In this document: one piece after another, positions 1 through 6,447 of the stretch | Layout of the letters: every line of letters starts with the position of its first letter | Numbering within the stretch: the stretch's first letter is position 1 | NCBI GenBank assembly: GCA_030628805.1 | Contig: DAOVQG010000153.1 | Coordinates: 1 to 11,038, forward strand | Origin: JAGMDK01 sp023128695 | GTDB lineage: Bacteria; Planctomycetota; Phycisphaerae; UBA1845; Fen-1342 | DNA length: 11,038 nt | Reading direction: 5' to 3' | Position numbers and translations under genes: made by a program | Notes under the pieces: model-generated | Told to the model about the DNA's origin: nothing | The model's database searches: none | The model's input: the letters and a program-made list of their open reading frames with translations, nothing else

Positions 1-20
1 AGGGGAAGAAAGCTCGTTTA

Positions 21-38
21 CCCGGCATAAATGCCGGG
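21..38. repeat. Short perfect palindrome
   Basis: CCCGGCAT and ATGCCGGG form a perfect 8-bp stem around AA. It is a short intergenic palindrome like others in the window, and no gene lies beside it. It is not followed by a T-run, so I do not call it a terminator. Confidence 0.6.
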
Positions 39-60
39 CCTAGCGCTGCCACGGAACAAG

Positions 61-99
61 GCTCCCGACGGCCGGTACGGGGCCCGGCCGCTACATACA
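61..99 (-). repeat. Partial copy of the GTAG/GGCCGG repeat
   Basis: Read on the minus strand this is TGTAG, then a GGCCGG arm, a GC-rich loop and a CCGGCC arm. It is half of the ~59-bp repeat found in arrays at 1856-2060 and 6051-6194; the CACCGGCT hairpin half is missing. GTAG directly 5' of a hairpin is the classic layout of REP elements. Confidence 0.7.
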
Positions 100-130
100 A
101 CTCAGAAAATGTGGGTAATAGCAAGGCCTG

Positions 131-212
131 AGGCCCGCGCGGTGCCCCGCCAGAGAGGACCACAATAGGTCACTATCGGCCGCGCGGACTGAAGTCCGCG
201 GCTCCTCGGGTC
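131..212. repeat. Palindromic repeats including the GCGGACTGAAGTCCGC type
   Basis: A GC-rich repeat lies at 131-150. A perfect hairpin lies at 183-200: CGCGGACT and AGTCCGCG around GA. The same hairpin family recurs at 4907-4933, and its sister form with GGGCT-GA-AGCCC occurs twice inside the radical SAM gene. The rest of the first 240 bases shows no coding frame I can support. Confidence 0.65.
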
Positions 213-247
213 TCGTGCACCCTTACTAAACTAAGCCCCTCCACGAT

Positions 248-303
248 TATTAGTCACACCCCGCTCCCGAGCGAGTATTAGTCACTCCCCGCCCCCGAGC
301 GAG
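248..303. repeat. 28-bp tandem direct duplication
   Basis: Two adjacent 28-base copies (248-275 and 276-303) begin TATTAGTCAC and end CCGAGCGAG, differing at two positions. The block ends 14 bases before the -35 box of the promoter at 318-346, where a regulator could bind twice; that role is inference. It may also be a simple slippage duplication. Confidence 0.8.
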
Positions 304-317
304 CGGCGTTTTGTGTT

Positions 318-346
318 TTGACAATCGGCCGGGCATCTTTCATACT
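318..346 (+). promoter_or_regulatory. Sigma70-type promoter for the BRCT-like membrane protein gene
   Basis: A perfect TTGACA -35 box (318-323) is followed after 17 bases by CATACT (341-346), which matches TATAAT at 4 of 6 positions. Spacing is optimal and the next gene on this strand starts at 449, implying a leader of about 95 bases. Confidence 0.55.
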
Positions 347-437
347 CCAGTGCTCACAAGTGGGCCTGTAAGTTGTGCGAACGCCGGGCGACTTTCCGGC
401 GGCAGGCGTGCGCTTTGTGACCGGTAACGGGTTTTGC

Positions 438-442
438 AGGAG
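438..442 (+). promoter_or_regulatory. Ribosome binding site fixing the 449 start
   Basis: AGGAG lies 6 bases before ATG at 449. A longer reading from TTG at 434 would place this site inside the gene and has no binding site of its own, so ATG 449 is preferred. Confidence 0.8.
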
Positions 443-448
443 TTTGTT

Positions 449-1849
449 ATGGCCGGTCGTCCCGTCTCTGTTCAAAGTAGTCAGACCGCGTTGCTCTCCT
501 GGGTGATCGTATTCGCGATCCTCATGGTCGCGTCATTGGTCCTGTTTATCTTGCAGCTTACCGATAACAAAGCGGCCAAGAACGAGGCGCGGCGCGCCAC
601 ACAGAAGGCCGAGTTCCATGGCCGGCCCGCGCAGTATTACGAGGATGAGGCCCGCTCCCGCAAGACCAACGTGTTTGCCACGATGAACTCCGACTTGCGC
701 TTGGTGGCCGGTTTGGTCAGTGCCCCGGATGACGTGGGGACCTCGGTGCACGCCAAGTACGAGCGCACGATGGATGACGTGGCGGCCCGCACGCCGATCA
801 ACCCTGACCTAACGCTTTTGTCGGCGGTCACCACGTTGGCCGATCTGTACGAGGACGAGCGCGCCCGGGCCGACGCGACTCAGAGCCGGGCCGATGAGTT
901 GCAGCGTGAGAAAGATAACATGACGGCCCAGTTGAAAACCACGCGGGATGAGTTTGAGGCCCAGGTCGCGAGCCTGAGCGAGCGGCTCCAGCAGAATGAG
1001 GAAGAGAAGAACACCGCCTTGCGGCAGAAGGATGTGCAACTGCACGAGTTGCAGGCCAGCGTTAACGCGCTGGAACAGCAGTTGCAAAAGATCAAACGGG
1101 AGGGCAATGTCGTCGTTCGCGACAAGGACGTCGAGATCGGCCACTTGGAAACCCAGGTCGCGACCCTGCAAAAGCAGATTCAAGCCCTCAAGCCCACCAC
1201 TTTCGACCCCAACGCGATCCTGACCAAGGCCGACGGCCGCATTCTGCGGGCCGTGCCCGGCAGCGACATCGTCTATATCAATGTCGGTGCCGCCGACCGG
1301 ATCAAAGTCGGCATGGGCTTCGAGGTCTTTTCGCGGTCACGCGAGGCGTCCGATGGCCTGCGCGGCAAGGCTTCGCTGGCGGTGGCCACGGTGATGGAAG
1401 GCACGGCCGAGTGCCGCGTCACCCGGCGCAACGCCAGACGGCCGATCATCGAAGGCGATATCGTCGTCAACATCGCCTTCGAGCGCGACCGCAAGCCGAA
1501 GTTTGTGGTCCGCGGCGAGTTCGACCTGGATTATGACGGGGTGCCCGACGCTTATGGGCGGAAGGAAGTCGCCAGTTTGGTACGCCAGTGGGGGGGGCAG
1601 GTGGTGGATGAGTTGGACGAGTCGGTCGATTTCGTCGTCATCGGCCAGTCCCCGAGCGGTCCGCGGTTCGACGACAAAACGGTTGTCAGCGATATCGTCC
1701 GCGATCAGGCCCGCCGAAAGGAACTGGCCGGACTCCAGTTCGTCCGCCTGCTCGACCGGGCGGCGTCAATGTACATCCCGGTGATCACGCAGAACCAATT
1801 CCTCTTCCTGACCGGCTACGCGGGCGACGGGACGGTCGCCCGGCGTTGA
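449..1849 (+). CDS. Membrane-anchored coiled-coil protein with C-terminal BRCT-like domain
   Basis: The protein has 466 residues. The order is a short N-terminus, one membrane helix (about residues 15-37), a segment of 90 residues, and a long charged heptad-rich coiled coil (about 130-248). A small beta-rich module follows (about 258-345; GRILRAVP, VYINVGAADRIKVGMGFEV, GDIVVN), of the kind seen after coiled coils in planctomycete envelope proteins. The C-terminus (about 350-460) resembles a BRCT fold: KFVVRGEFD, then EVASLVRQWGGQVVDEL, DFVVIGQSP and finally IPVITQNQFLFLTGY. BRCT domains normally bind phosphopeptides or DNA ends in soluble proteins, so a membrane-tethered one is odd. No cleavable signal is evident; the helix probably anchors it with the bulk on one side, and the side is not determined. 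The gene has its own promoter and binding site and no same-strand partner, so the function is unknown. Confidence 0.85.
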   Translation: MAGRPVSVQSSQTALLSWVIVFAILMVASLVLFILQLTDNKAAKNEARRATQKAEFHGRPAQYYEDEARSRKTNVFATMNSDLRLVAGLVSAPDDVGTSVHAKYERTMDDVAARTPINPDLTLLSAVTTLADLYEDERARADATQSRADELQREKDNMTAQLKTTRDEFEAQVASLSERLQQNEEEKNTALRQKDVQLHELQASVNALEQQLQKIKREGNVVVRDKDVEIGHLETQVATLQKQIQALKPTTFDPNAILTKADGRILRAVPGSDIVYINVGAADRIKVGMGFEVFSRSREASDGLRGKASLAVATVMEGTAECRVTRRNARRPIIEGDIVVNIAFERDRKPKFVVRGEFDLDYDGVPDAYGRKEVASLVRQWGGQVVDELDESVDFVVIGQSPSGPRFDDKTVVSDIVRDQARRKELAGLQFVRLLDRAASMYIPVITQNQFLFLTGYAGDGTVARR

Positions 1850-1855
1850 GCAACC

Positions 1856-2060
1856 CCACCGGCTGGAAGCCGGTGCCACACACAATGTAGCGGCCGGGCC
1901 CCGTGCCGGCCGAACCACCGGCTGGAAGCCGGTGCCACACACAAATGTAGCGGCCGGCCCCCGTACCGGCCGAACCACCGGCTGGAAGCCGGTGCCACAC
2001 ACAAATGTAGACCCACCGGCTGGAAGCCGGTGCCACACACAATGTAGCGGCCGGGCATCG
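1856..2060 (+). repeat. Array of ~59-bp repeats with two hairpins per unit
   Basis: Units start at 1856, 1915, 1975 and 2013 (lengths 59, 60, 38 and about 48). A full unit has a hairpin CACCGGCTGGAAGCCGGTG, then GCCACACACAAATGTAG, then a second hairpin with CGGCCGG and CCGGCCG arms (for example 1891-1897 with 1906-1912). GTAG directly precedes the second hairpin in most copies (1887-1890, 1947-1950, 2044-2047). The third unit lacks the second hairpin. The family recurs at 61-99 and 6051-6194 (opposite orientation) and at 3477-3545. No unique spacers are present, so it is not CRISPR. Confidence 0.9.
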
Positions 2061-2088
2061 TCACGCTTTGGTTTTCGGGTCGCGTTGT

Positions 2089-2172
2089 GTGTGCCACTGC
2101 TCTTGAGCAGTGTATAGCTTGACGGCGTAGACCGAGATTATCCAGAAGCACTGCTCAAGAGCAGTGGCACAC
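2089..2172. repeat. Perfect 24-bp inverted repeat made of nested palindromes
   Basis: Arms at 2089-2112 and 2149-2172 are exact reverse complements separated by 36 bases. Each arm itself contains CACTGCTC and GAGCAGTG around a 2-base centre, so each can fold alone or pair with the other. It sits between convergent genes (stop at 1849, stop at 2202) and could end transcription from both sides, although no T-run follows. The rest of 1850-2201 is repeat or unassigned. Confidence 0.85.
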
Positions 2173-2201
2173 CAGCACATCAATTGAATTGTGGTAGAGC
2201 A

Positions 2202-3068
2202 CTAGGCGGTCTTACTTGTTTCACCCGCAACGGTCGAACCGGCCGGAGCCAAGGCTTCCATGGGGAAATCAACCTGCGCATAGCCCCTCGTCCGGGCAAA
2301 TTCCAACACGGCTTGACGCAGTTCCGGCGGCGCGTCCCGGTGGGGCATCATCATGGCATACGTCCGCTCGGCGGGCTGGTCCGTGGCGATCGTCGCCAAC
2401 CCCACCAGCCGTGGTCCCTGGAACGCCCCTTTGAGCTGACACACCTCTTTCTCCAGATGGGCGACCAGATCGAGGGTGAAGACCTCGGCGGTGACGGCGG
2501 ATTCGCCGAGCGGGACACGCGGATCGGGCCCGAGGCGGTATTGGAGCAGCGCCACCATCGCCGGCCAGTCCGCCCGGGTCAGGTCGCGGACGACCATATC
2601 GCCGCCGGCCTCGGCCAGGGGATCGCCGCCGACTCCAGTGCCGCTCCGCAACATCGTTACCCGATCGTGGGGGGCCCACACGGCGCGGCAGATGGGCTCG
2701 AAGCCGAACTTTCTATAGAGGTCGGGGTCGAACTCCGTGGTCGTGCTGAGGAACAACCACTTGCCGCCGGTCATGTCGAACCAGGAGAGCACTGTTTCGG
2801 TCAGTTTGCGGGCGTGTCCGCGGCCGCGGTGCTCTTTGCGCGTGAAAACGTGACCCAGCACGCCGACGTCGCCGCGCTTATTGATGCAGGCACTGGCGAG
2901 GTACTGCCCGCCGGACGCCATCACCGCATAGACATCCTCCGCCCCGGGCAGTTCCTGGGTGACGCGACGTTCGATGTCGAGCAGCCAGGGCAAGCCCTTA
3001 TGCTGGAGCAACTCTTGGAGCCCGCGCCAACGGGACGGGGCCGGCGGAACGATAAGTAGCGGTTTCAT
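2202..3068 (-). CDS. GNAT family N-acetyltransferase
   Basis: A 288-residue protein. GNAT enzymes transfer an acetyl group from acetyl-CoA to an amine; the substrate here is not known. The acetyl-CoA motif is HVFTRKEHRGRGHARKL (about 73-89), with RGRGHA as the Q/RxxGxG/A loop, and the fold closes with LYRKFGFEPI (117-126). The N-terminal part (1-60) has a helix and the LASACI strand. A further 150 residues follow (DLTRADWPAMVALL and a strand LVGLATIATD), possibly a degenerate second acetyltransferase-like lobe, making the protein longer than a single-domain GNAT of about 150-180 residues. I chose ATG at 3068; an in-frame TTG at 3113 would add 15 residues but has no binding site. It is a single gene, convergent with the upstream plus-strand gene. 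Confidence 0.85.
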   Translation of the reverse strand: MKPLLIVPPAPSRWRGLQELLQHKGLPWLLDIERRVTQELPGAEDVYAVMASGGQYLASACINKRGDVGVLGHVFTRKEHRGRGHARKLTETVLSWFDMTGGKWLFLSTTTEFDPDLYRKFGFEPICRAVWAPHDRVTMLRSGTGVGGDPLAEAGGDMVVRDLTRADWPAMVALLQYRLGPDPRVPLGESAVTAEVFTLDLVAHLEKEVCQLKGAFQGPRLVGLATIATDQPAERTYAMMMPHRDAPPELRQAVLEFARTRGYAQVDFPMEALAPAGSTVAGETSKTA

Positions 3069-3214
3069 GGCGGTTCTGAGAACAGCTCTAACGGCACGGG
3101 AGAACTCAAGCAATAAACGCCGCCGACATCGTACCCATCGGTCTGCGACTGTCTACCCCGATGAGGGCCTCTGTTGTTGGGTCACATAAAAATGAGCAAT
3201 AAAACACTGCACAA

Positions 3215-3397
3215 ATGGCGGCCTTCTCTGTAAATTGTAAAAGTTCCAATAATTATGGCTGCCGGATTGGGCGAGTTCAGGTGACGGTGCGGGTCGCCAA
3301 CAGCGTGGACATCGGTGAAACGATCCCCGCGGGACAAACAGTCCAGTTTTGCGATGGCGAGCCCTTCGTCGCGCTCATGAACACGGTGTGCCCGTAG
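3215..3397 (+). CDS. Doubtful 60-residue ORF
   Basis: The first 18 codons are AT-rich and look non-coding, but from about 3260 the codons are GC-rich at third positions and read IGRVQVTVRVANSVDIGETIPAGQTVQF to a TAG stop. An in-frame TAA lies 15 bases before the ATG and there is no binding site. It could be the tail of a decayed gene or chance. I do not recognise it. Confidence 0.2.
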   Translation: MAAFSVNCKSSNNYGCRIGRVQVTVRVANSVDIGETIPAGQTVQFCDGEPFVALMNTVCP

Positions 3398-3453
3398 CGG
3401 CCGACGCACCGGTTCCCAGGCAAGTGGTTTTGTATGAACTTAGAGCGCCGCAC

Positions 3454-3470
3454 AATCGCGTGCCGCGATT
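3454..3470. repeat. Short palindrome
   Basis: AATCGCG and CGCGATT form a perfect 7-bp stem around TGC. It lies in the 3069-3569 spacer, which otherwise holds only the doubtful small ORF and the repeat copies that follow. Confidence 0.6.
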
Positions 3471-3476
3471 TTGATA

Positions 3477-3545
3477 ATGTAGCGGCCGGGCCCCGTGCCG
3501 GCCGTCCCACCGGCTGGAAGCCGGTGCCACATGGAATGTAGCGGC
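3477..3545 (+). repeat. One full and one partial copy of the ~59-bp repeat
   Basis: GTAG (3479-3482) followed by the GGCCGG/CCGGCC hairpin, then the CACCGGCTGGAAGCCGGTG hairpin, then a second GTAG (3538-3541) with a truncated arm. The array ends 25 bases past the stop codon of the radical SAM gene, so it lies in that gene's 3' end. Confidence 0.85.
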
Positions 3546-3569
3546 CAGCACCGACTTTGCGGCGGAGTG

Positions 3570-4988
3570 CTATACGCGCGGTTTGAAGGCCAAGGCTTGC
3601 TTTTCCGACCAGACGCCGGGGATGGTCGTGCCGCATTGGGGACACTTGCCGTCCTTGATCCTGTTCGAGGCCACTTGAAAGCCGACGCGGCGGATCAATT
3701 CGGTCTGGCAACTGTGGCAATAGGTGTTTTCGCCGGGGTGCAGGGCTACGTTGCCGGCGTAGACATAATGCACGCCGGCTTCCAGCGCGATCCGGCGGCA
3801 GCGCTCGAGCGTCTTGATCGGCGTGCGCGGCAGGTTGGTGATTCGGTAGGTCGGATGAAAACGCGTGAAGTGCATCGGCACGTCCGGGCCGAGATGCTTC
3901 AGCACCCATTTGCTCATCTGCTCGATCTCGTTCGGCGAATCGTTGAGCGTCGGCACGATGAGGATCACCAGCTCGGTCCAGATGCCGATGTCCTTGAGCG
4001 TCACTAGTGTGTCCAACACCGGCTGGAGATGCCCCGCGCAGGTCTCGGCGTAAAACTTCTCCGTATACGCCTTGAAGTCGATCTTGACGCCGGTGAGGTG
4101 TCGGCAGAGTTGTCGCAGGGGCTTTTCCTGAATGTAGCCGTTGGAGATCATCACGCTGCCGATGCCATGCTCGCGGGCCAGGGCGGCGGTGTCGTGCATG
4201 TATTCGTAGAAGATGACCGGCTCGGAATAGGTGTACGCGATCGTGGGACACCGCTGCGCCTGGCACGCCGCTACAAGCCGGTCGGGCGTGACGAGGACGC
4301 TCTCGACCTGCTCCGGACGAAACTGACTGATCCGCCAATTCTGACAGAACTTGCACTCGATGTTGCAGCCCGCCGTGGCGATCGAGAACGCCGGCGTGCC
4401 CGGTAGATAGTGAAACAGCGGCTTTTTTTCGATCGGGTCGATGTTTGCCGAGCACAGGGCGCCGTAGACGAGTGTCTGGTACTCGCCGCCCTGGTTTTCG
4501 CGCACGCCGCAATAGCCGCGTTCCACGTCTGCCACCTCGCACTCACGCGGGCAGAGAGTGCACTTGACCTTCTTCTCAGCGAGCTTTTCCCAGAACATCG
4601 CTGGATGCCGGGCGACGCCTGCGAGCTTCGGCCCGGCCAAGGCGCCGGTGCCGGCGACGTCCTGTTGCGCCATGGCAGGCTCAGCCTGACCTAATATGCA
4701 CGAGGCTCCGCAGGCCAACCCTAAACGCAACAGATCGCGACGTGAAAGAGGAAAGGATTCCCACGGAGATGGGTGCGAGAAAGGATTCTCGCACCAGCTT
4801 GAAGAGCCGCGGGCTTCAGCCCGCGCGGTCGTTCGTTCGCAAATGATTGTAGTCCGCGCTTGCGGCGCACCGCGCGGGCTGAAGCCCGCGGCTCTTCCAG
4901 GTATGTCGCGCGGACTGAAGTCCGCGGTTCCTCCACTTGCGTCCTCGTCTATGAAAAACATGTTCTCGAGGTTGTCCATCTCACACAT
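3570..4988 (-). CDS. amrS: AmmeMemoRadiSam-type radical SAM protein, Tat-exported, with repeat-interrupted 5' end
   Basis: The 472-residue reading carries the radical SAM cluster motif CNIECKFC (C208, C212, C215). It has an upstream cysteine set CTLCPREC...YC (C143, C146, C150, C160) and a C-terminal zinc-ribbon-like pair (C424/C427, C449/C452). This arrangement fits the radical SAM component of AmmeMemoRadiSam systems, related to pyruvate formate-lyase activases; the reaction is unknown. Partners AMMECR1 and Memo are not in the window. A complete Tat signal lies at 82-107: SRRDLLRLG, a hydrophobic stretch, then AMA before QQD. It is preceded by 80 residues, of which about 19-63 are encoded by palindromic repeats. 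No ATG, GTG or TTG exists between the repeats and the Tat motif, so the start must be at 4988, 4979 or 4961 (ATGs). Starting at ATG 4673 would give a cytosolic 367-residue form. The gene follows the DUF362 gene by 23 bases and is probably cotranscribed. Confidence 0.88.
   Translation of the reverse strand: MCEMDNLENMFFIDEDASGGTADFSPRDIPGRAAGFSPRGAPQARTTIICERTTARAEARGSSSWCENPFSHPSPWESFPLSRRDLLRLGLACGASCILGQAEPAMAQQDVAGTGALAGPKLAGVARHPAMFWEKLAEKKVKCTLCPRECEVADVERGYCGVRENQGGEYQTLVYGALCSANIDPIEKKPLFHYLPGTPAFSIATAGCNIECKFCQNWRISQFRPEQVESVLVTPDRLVAACQAQRCPTIAYTYSEPVIFYEYMHDTAALAREHGIGSVMISNGYIQEKPLRQLCRHLTGVKIDFKAYTEKFYAETCAGHLQPVLDTLVTLKDIGIWTELVILIVPTLNDSPNEIEQMSKWVLKHLGPDVPMHFTRFHPTYRITNLPRTPIKTLERCRRIALEAGVHYVYAGNVALHPGENTYCHSCQTELIRRVGFQVASNRIKDGKCPQCGTTIPGVWSEKQALAFKPRV
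4801..4933. repeat. Palindromic repeats inside the radical SAM gene's 5' end
   Basis: Arms 4801-4829 and 4869-4897 are perfect 29-base reverse complements, 39 bases apart, each with a GGGCT-TC-AGCCC type palindrome. A third related palindrome (GCGGACT-GA-AGTCCGC) lies at 4907-4933. The block contributes about 45 in-frame codons to the radical SAM reading frame without a stop. Confidence 0.9.
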
Positions 4989-5014
4989 CTATTCGATCGA
5001 GCTTGTCCATCTCA
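4966..5014 (-). repeat. 18-bp duplication at the DUF362/radical SAM junction
   Basis: TCGAGCTTGTCCATCTCA (4997-5014) and a copy with one change (4966-4983) are 31 bases apart. On the minus strand each reads TGAGATGGACAA; the first supplies the DUF362 stop codon, and the second supplies an ATG in frame with the radical SAM gene. The first copy's ATG opens only a 9-codon frame. Confidence 0.8.
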
Positions 5015-6031
5015 TACCTCGATGCGTTCGATCTTGTTCAGATCGGCCACGCCCAGCCCACGCTTGCCCGCGGTATTGATATGTTGGGGCGCCCGCTGCT
5101 CTTCCGCCAGCGATTTAAGCCCCTTCGCTTTCCGCTGCTTTTCCAGCAAGTCGGCCGCAACCGCGTCGGCGGCAACGAAATCGTTGCTCACGATCAGCCC
5201 ACCAAACGGCCAGATAAAACCCGGATGGACGCCCGGGCCGGCGTTGTACTGGGCCCGCGTGCCGTCGCAAACCGTCAATCGCCATTTCGGCCGGATGTAA
5301 CGGTGCGACACGACGTCCGCGACGAACGGATCGCAGTTGTTGTCGTGGTACTTGTTGGGGTTGTGGATCGCTCCGTAGAAATTCTTCATCCCCAAACTCA
5401 CGCCGGCTAGATTGTGATCCTTGAGCACTGGAACGGAAATCAGCACATCCACCTGCTTGGCGACAATGCTCGAAAAACACGATCCGATCTGCCCGCGGCT
5501 CTCGACTTCGTTTTCATAGCCGCTCCCGATCCGCTCGGCGTCGGTCCCGCGACATTGCACGCCGCTGCTCGATTTGTTGAGTTTGAACCCGGCGCCGGCC
5601 AATTCAACGTCGAAGCGATCCCAGATGATGATCTTCCCGGCCGGCACACCCGCCTGCCGCAGGCCGGCGACGATCGCCTCGACGACCGCCGGCTGTGTTG
5701 AGAACCCCAGGGCATTAACCTTGATACCGACCCGCTCGCCGGGCTTGAAGAAGCGTCGCCAGGCCGCGGCCGCATTGGTGGCGTTCGTAAGCCGCTGCAT
5801 CGCCGCGTCGAGCAGTTTGCGCAGCAGGTCGCGGTGCTCAGCCACCTTCCCGCGGGTCAGCGTCTCGTCGCGCGCGATGACGACGCGCGGTTCCGACGGT
5901 ACCGAAGCGCGCGGCTTCTCATCGATCTTGCTGGCCGTCGAACTGCCATCGCAGGCAAGCGGCAGCGCTATCCCGGCGGTGACCACGCCTGCCTGCACGA
6001 GGAACTGTCGTCGTGTGGTGTTTCGGGGCAT
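5012..6031 (-). CDS. DUF362 domain protein with Tat signal
   Basis: The protein has 339 residues. The N-terminus TTRRQFLVQAGVVTAGIALP is a twin-arginine signal (R7, R8 plus hydrophobic core), so the protein is exported folded. A cysteine at 27 (PLAC) might be a lipid site but lacks the usual Leu at -3. The DUF362 core is recognised from VDVLISVPVLKDHNLAGVSL and GMKNFYGAI (about 195-222), preceded by GIKVNALGF and IIIWDRF. DUF362 proteins often accompany iron-sulfur enzymes; the activity is unknown. ATG 6031 was chosen because GGAG (6040-6043) lies 8 bases upstream; the GTG at 6052 would add 7 residues. It is first in a two-gene minus-strand unit with the radical SAM gene, suggesting a shared periplasmic role. 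The family call is firm, the role is not. Confidence 0.87.
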   Translation of the reverse strand: MPRNTTRRQFLVQAGVVTAGIALPLACDGSSTASKIDEKPRASVPSEPRVVIARDETLTRGKVAEHRDLLRKLLDAAMQRLTNATNAAAAWRRFFKPGERVGIKVNALGFSTQPAVVEAIVAGLRQAGVPAGKIIIWDRFDVELAGAGFKLNKSSSGVQCRGTDAERIGSGYENEVESRGQIGSCFSSIVAKQVDVLISVPVLKDHNLAGVSLGMKNFYGAIHNPNKYHDNNCDPFVADVVSHRYIRPKWRLTVCDGTRAQYNAGPGVHPGFIWPFGGLIVSNDFVAADAVAADLLEKQRKAKGLKSLAEEQRAPQHINTAGKRGLGVADLNKIERIEV

Positions 6032-6050
6032 GAGAACAACTCCGCCACCC

Positions 6051-6194
6051 ACGGCCGGTACGGGGCCCGGCCGTTACATTGTGTGGCACCGGCTTCCAGC
6101 CGGTGGTTCGGCCGGTACGGGGCCCGGCCGCTACATTGTGTGGCACCGGCTTCCAGCCGGTGGTTCGGCCGGTACGGAGCCCGGCCGCTACATT
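6051..6194 (-). repeat. Array of ~59-bp repeats upstream of the DUF362 gene
   Basis: Three GGCCGG/CCGGCC hairpins alternate with two CACCGGCT/AGCCGGTG hairpins. Orientation is opposite to the array at 1856-2060. On the minus strand GTAG precedes the hairpin at 6131-6134 and 6188-6191; the third copy has GTAA. It fills the region where the DUF362 promoter would be expected, and I cannot place that promoter. Confidence 0.88.
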
Positions 6195-6255
6195 TCCAAA
6201 CTTGACCGCCGACTTCATCAAGCCATCCACAGGGGTAAGCGTCAACATAGAGGGT

Positions 6256-6315
6256 GGTGCGGGCCTCCGTGCCCGCCAGTACGGTCCGCTGGCGGCCACG
6301 GAGGGCCGCCCCACC
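6256..6315. repeat. Inverted pair of GGGCCTCCGTGCCC-type repeats
   Basis: 6256-6277 and 6291-6315 are imperfect reverse complements, each with a GC-rich palindrome around CTCCGT. A third relative lies at 7684-7700. Together they form a strong potential hairpin between the divergent DUF362 and kbl genes. Confidence 0.7.
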
Positions 6316-6384
6316 GGTTTACCCGCTTTCCTGACGCCCGCCCCACCCACAGCACGCACCCACAGCGTCGATCTTGGGCGCGAC

Positions 6385-6413
6385 TTTTGGTCCGCGCTCT
6401 CAGCGGCTATAAT
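6385..6413 (+). promoter_or_regulatory. Probable kbl promoter
   Basis: A perfect TATAAT (6408-6413) lies 35 bases before the kbl start. The -35 box at optimal 17-base spacing is only TTTTGG (6385-6390), so the call rests on the -10 box. Confidence 0.45.
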
Positions 6414-6447
6414 GTGCGGTTTGAGAGACATTAAGGGAGACCCACAC

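Noticed and set aside
1856..2060. CRISPR-like array
   Set aside because: The units are near-identical over their whole length with no unique spacers, and no cas genes are present.
1766..2151. Three minus-strand ORFs full of GTGFQPVV-type repeats
   Set aside because: They are translations of the 59-bp repeat array and overlap each other in different frames.
2184..3059. 291-residue plus-strand ORF
   Set aside because: It is the antisense shadow of the GNAT gene, whose minus-strand translation has clear acetyltransferase motifs.
3277..4542. 421-residue minus-strand ORF in another frame
   Set aside because: It overlaps the radical SAM gene, which has the conserved cysteine motifs in its own frame.
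5574..6434. 286-residue plus-strand ORF
   Set aside because: It is antisense to the DUF362 gene and continues through the repeat array.
6079..6447. N-terminal extension of kbl
   Set aside because: It translates repeat DNA; the ATG at 6448 has a good binding site and gives the usual family length.
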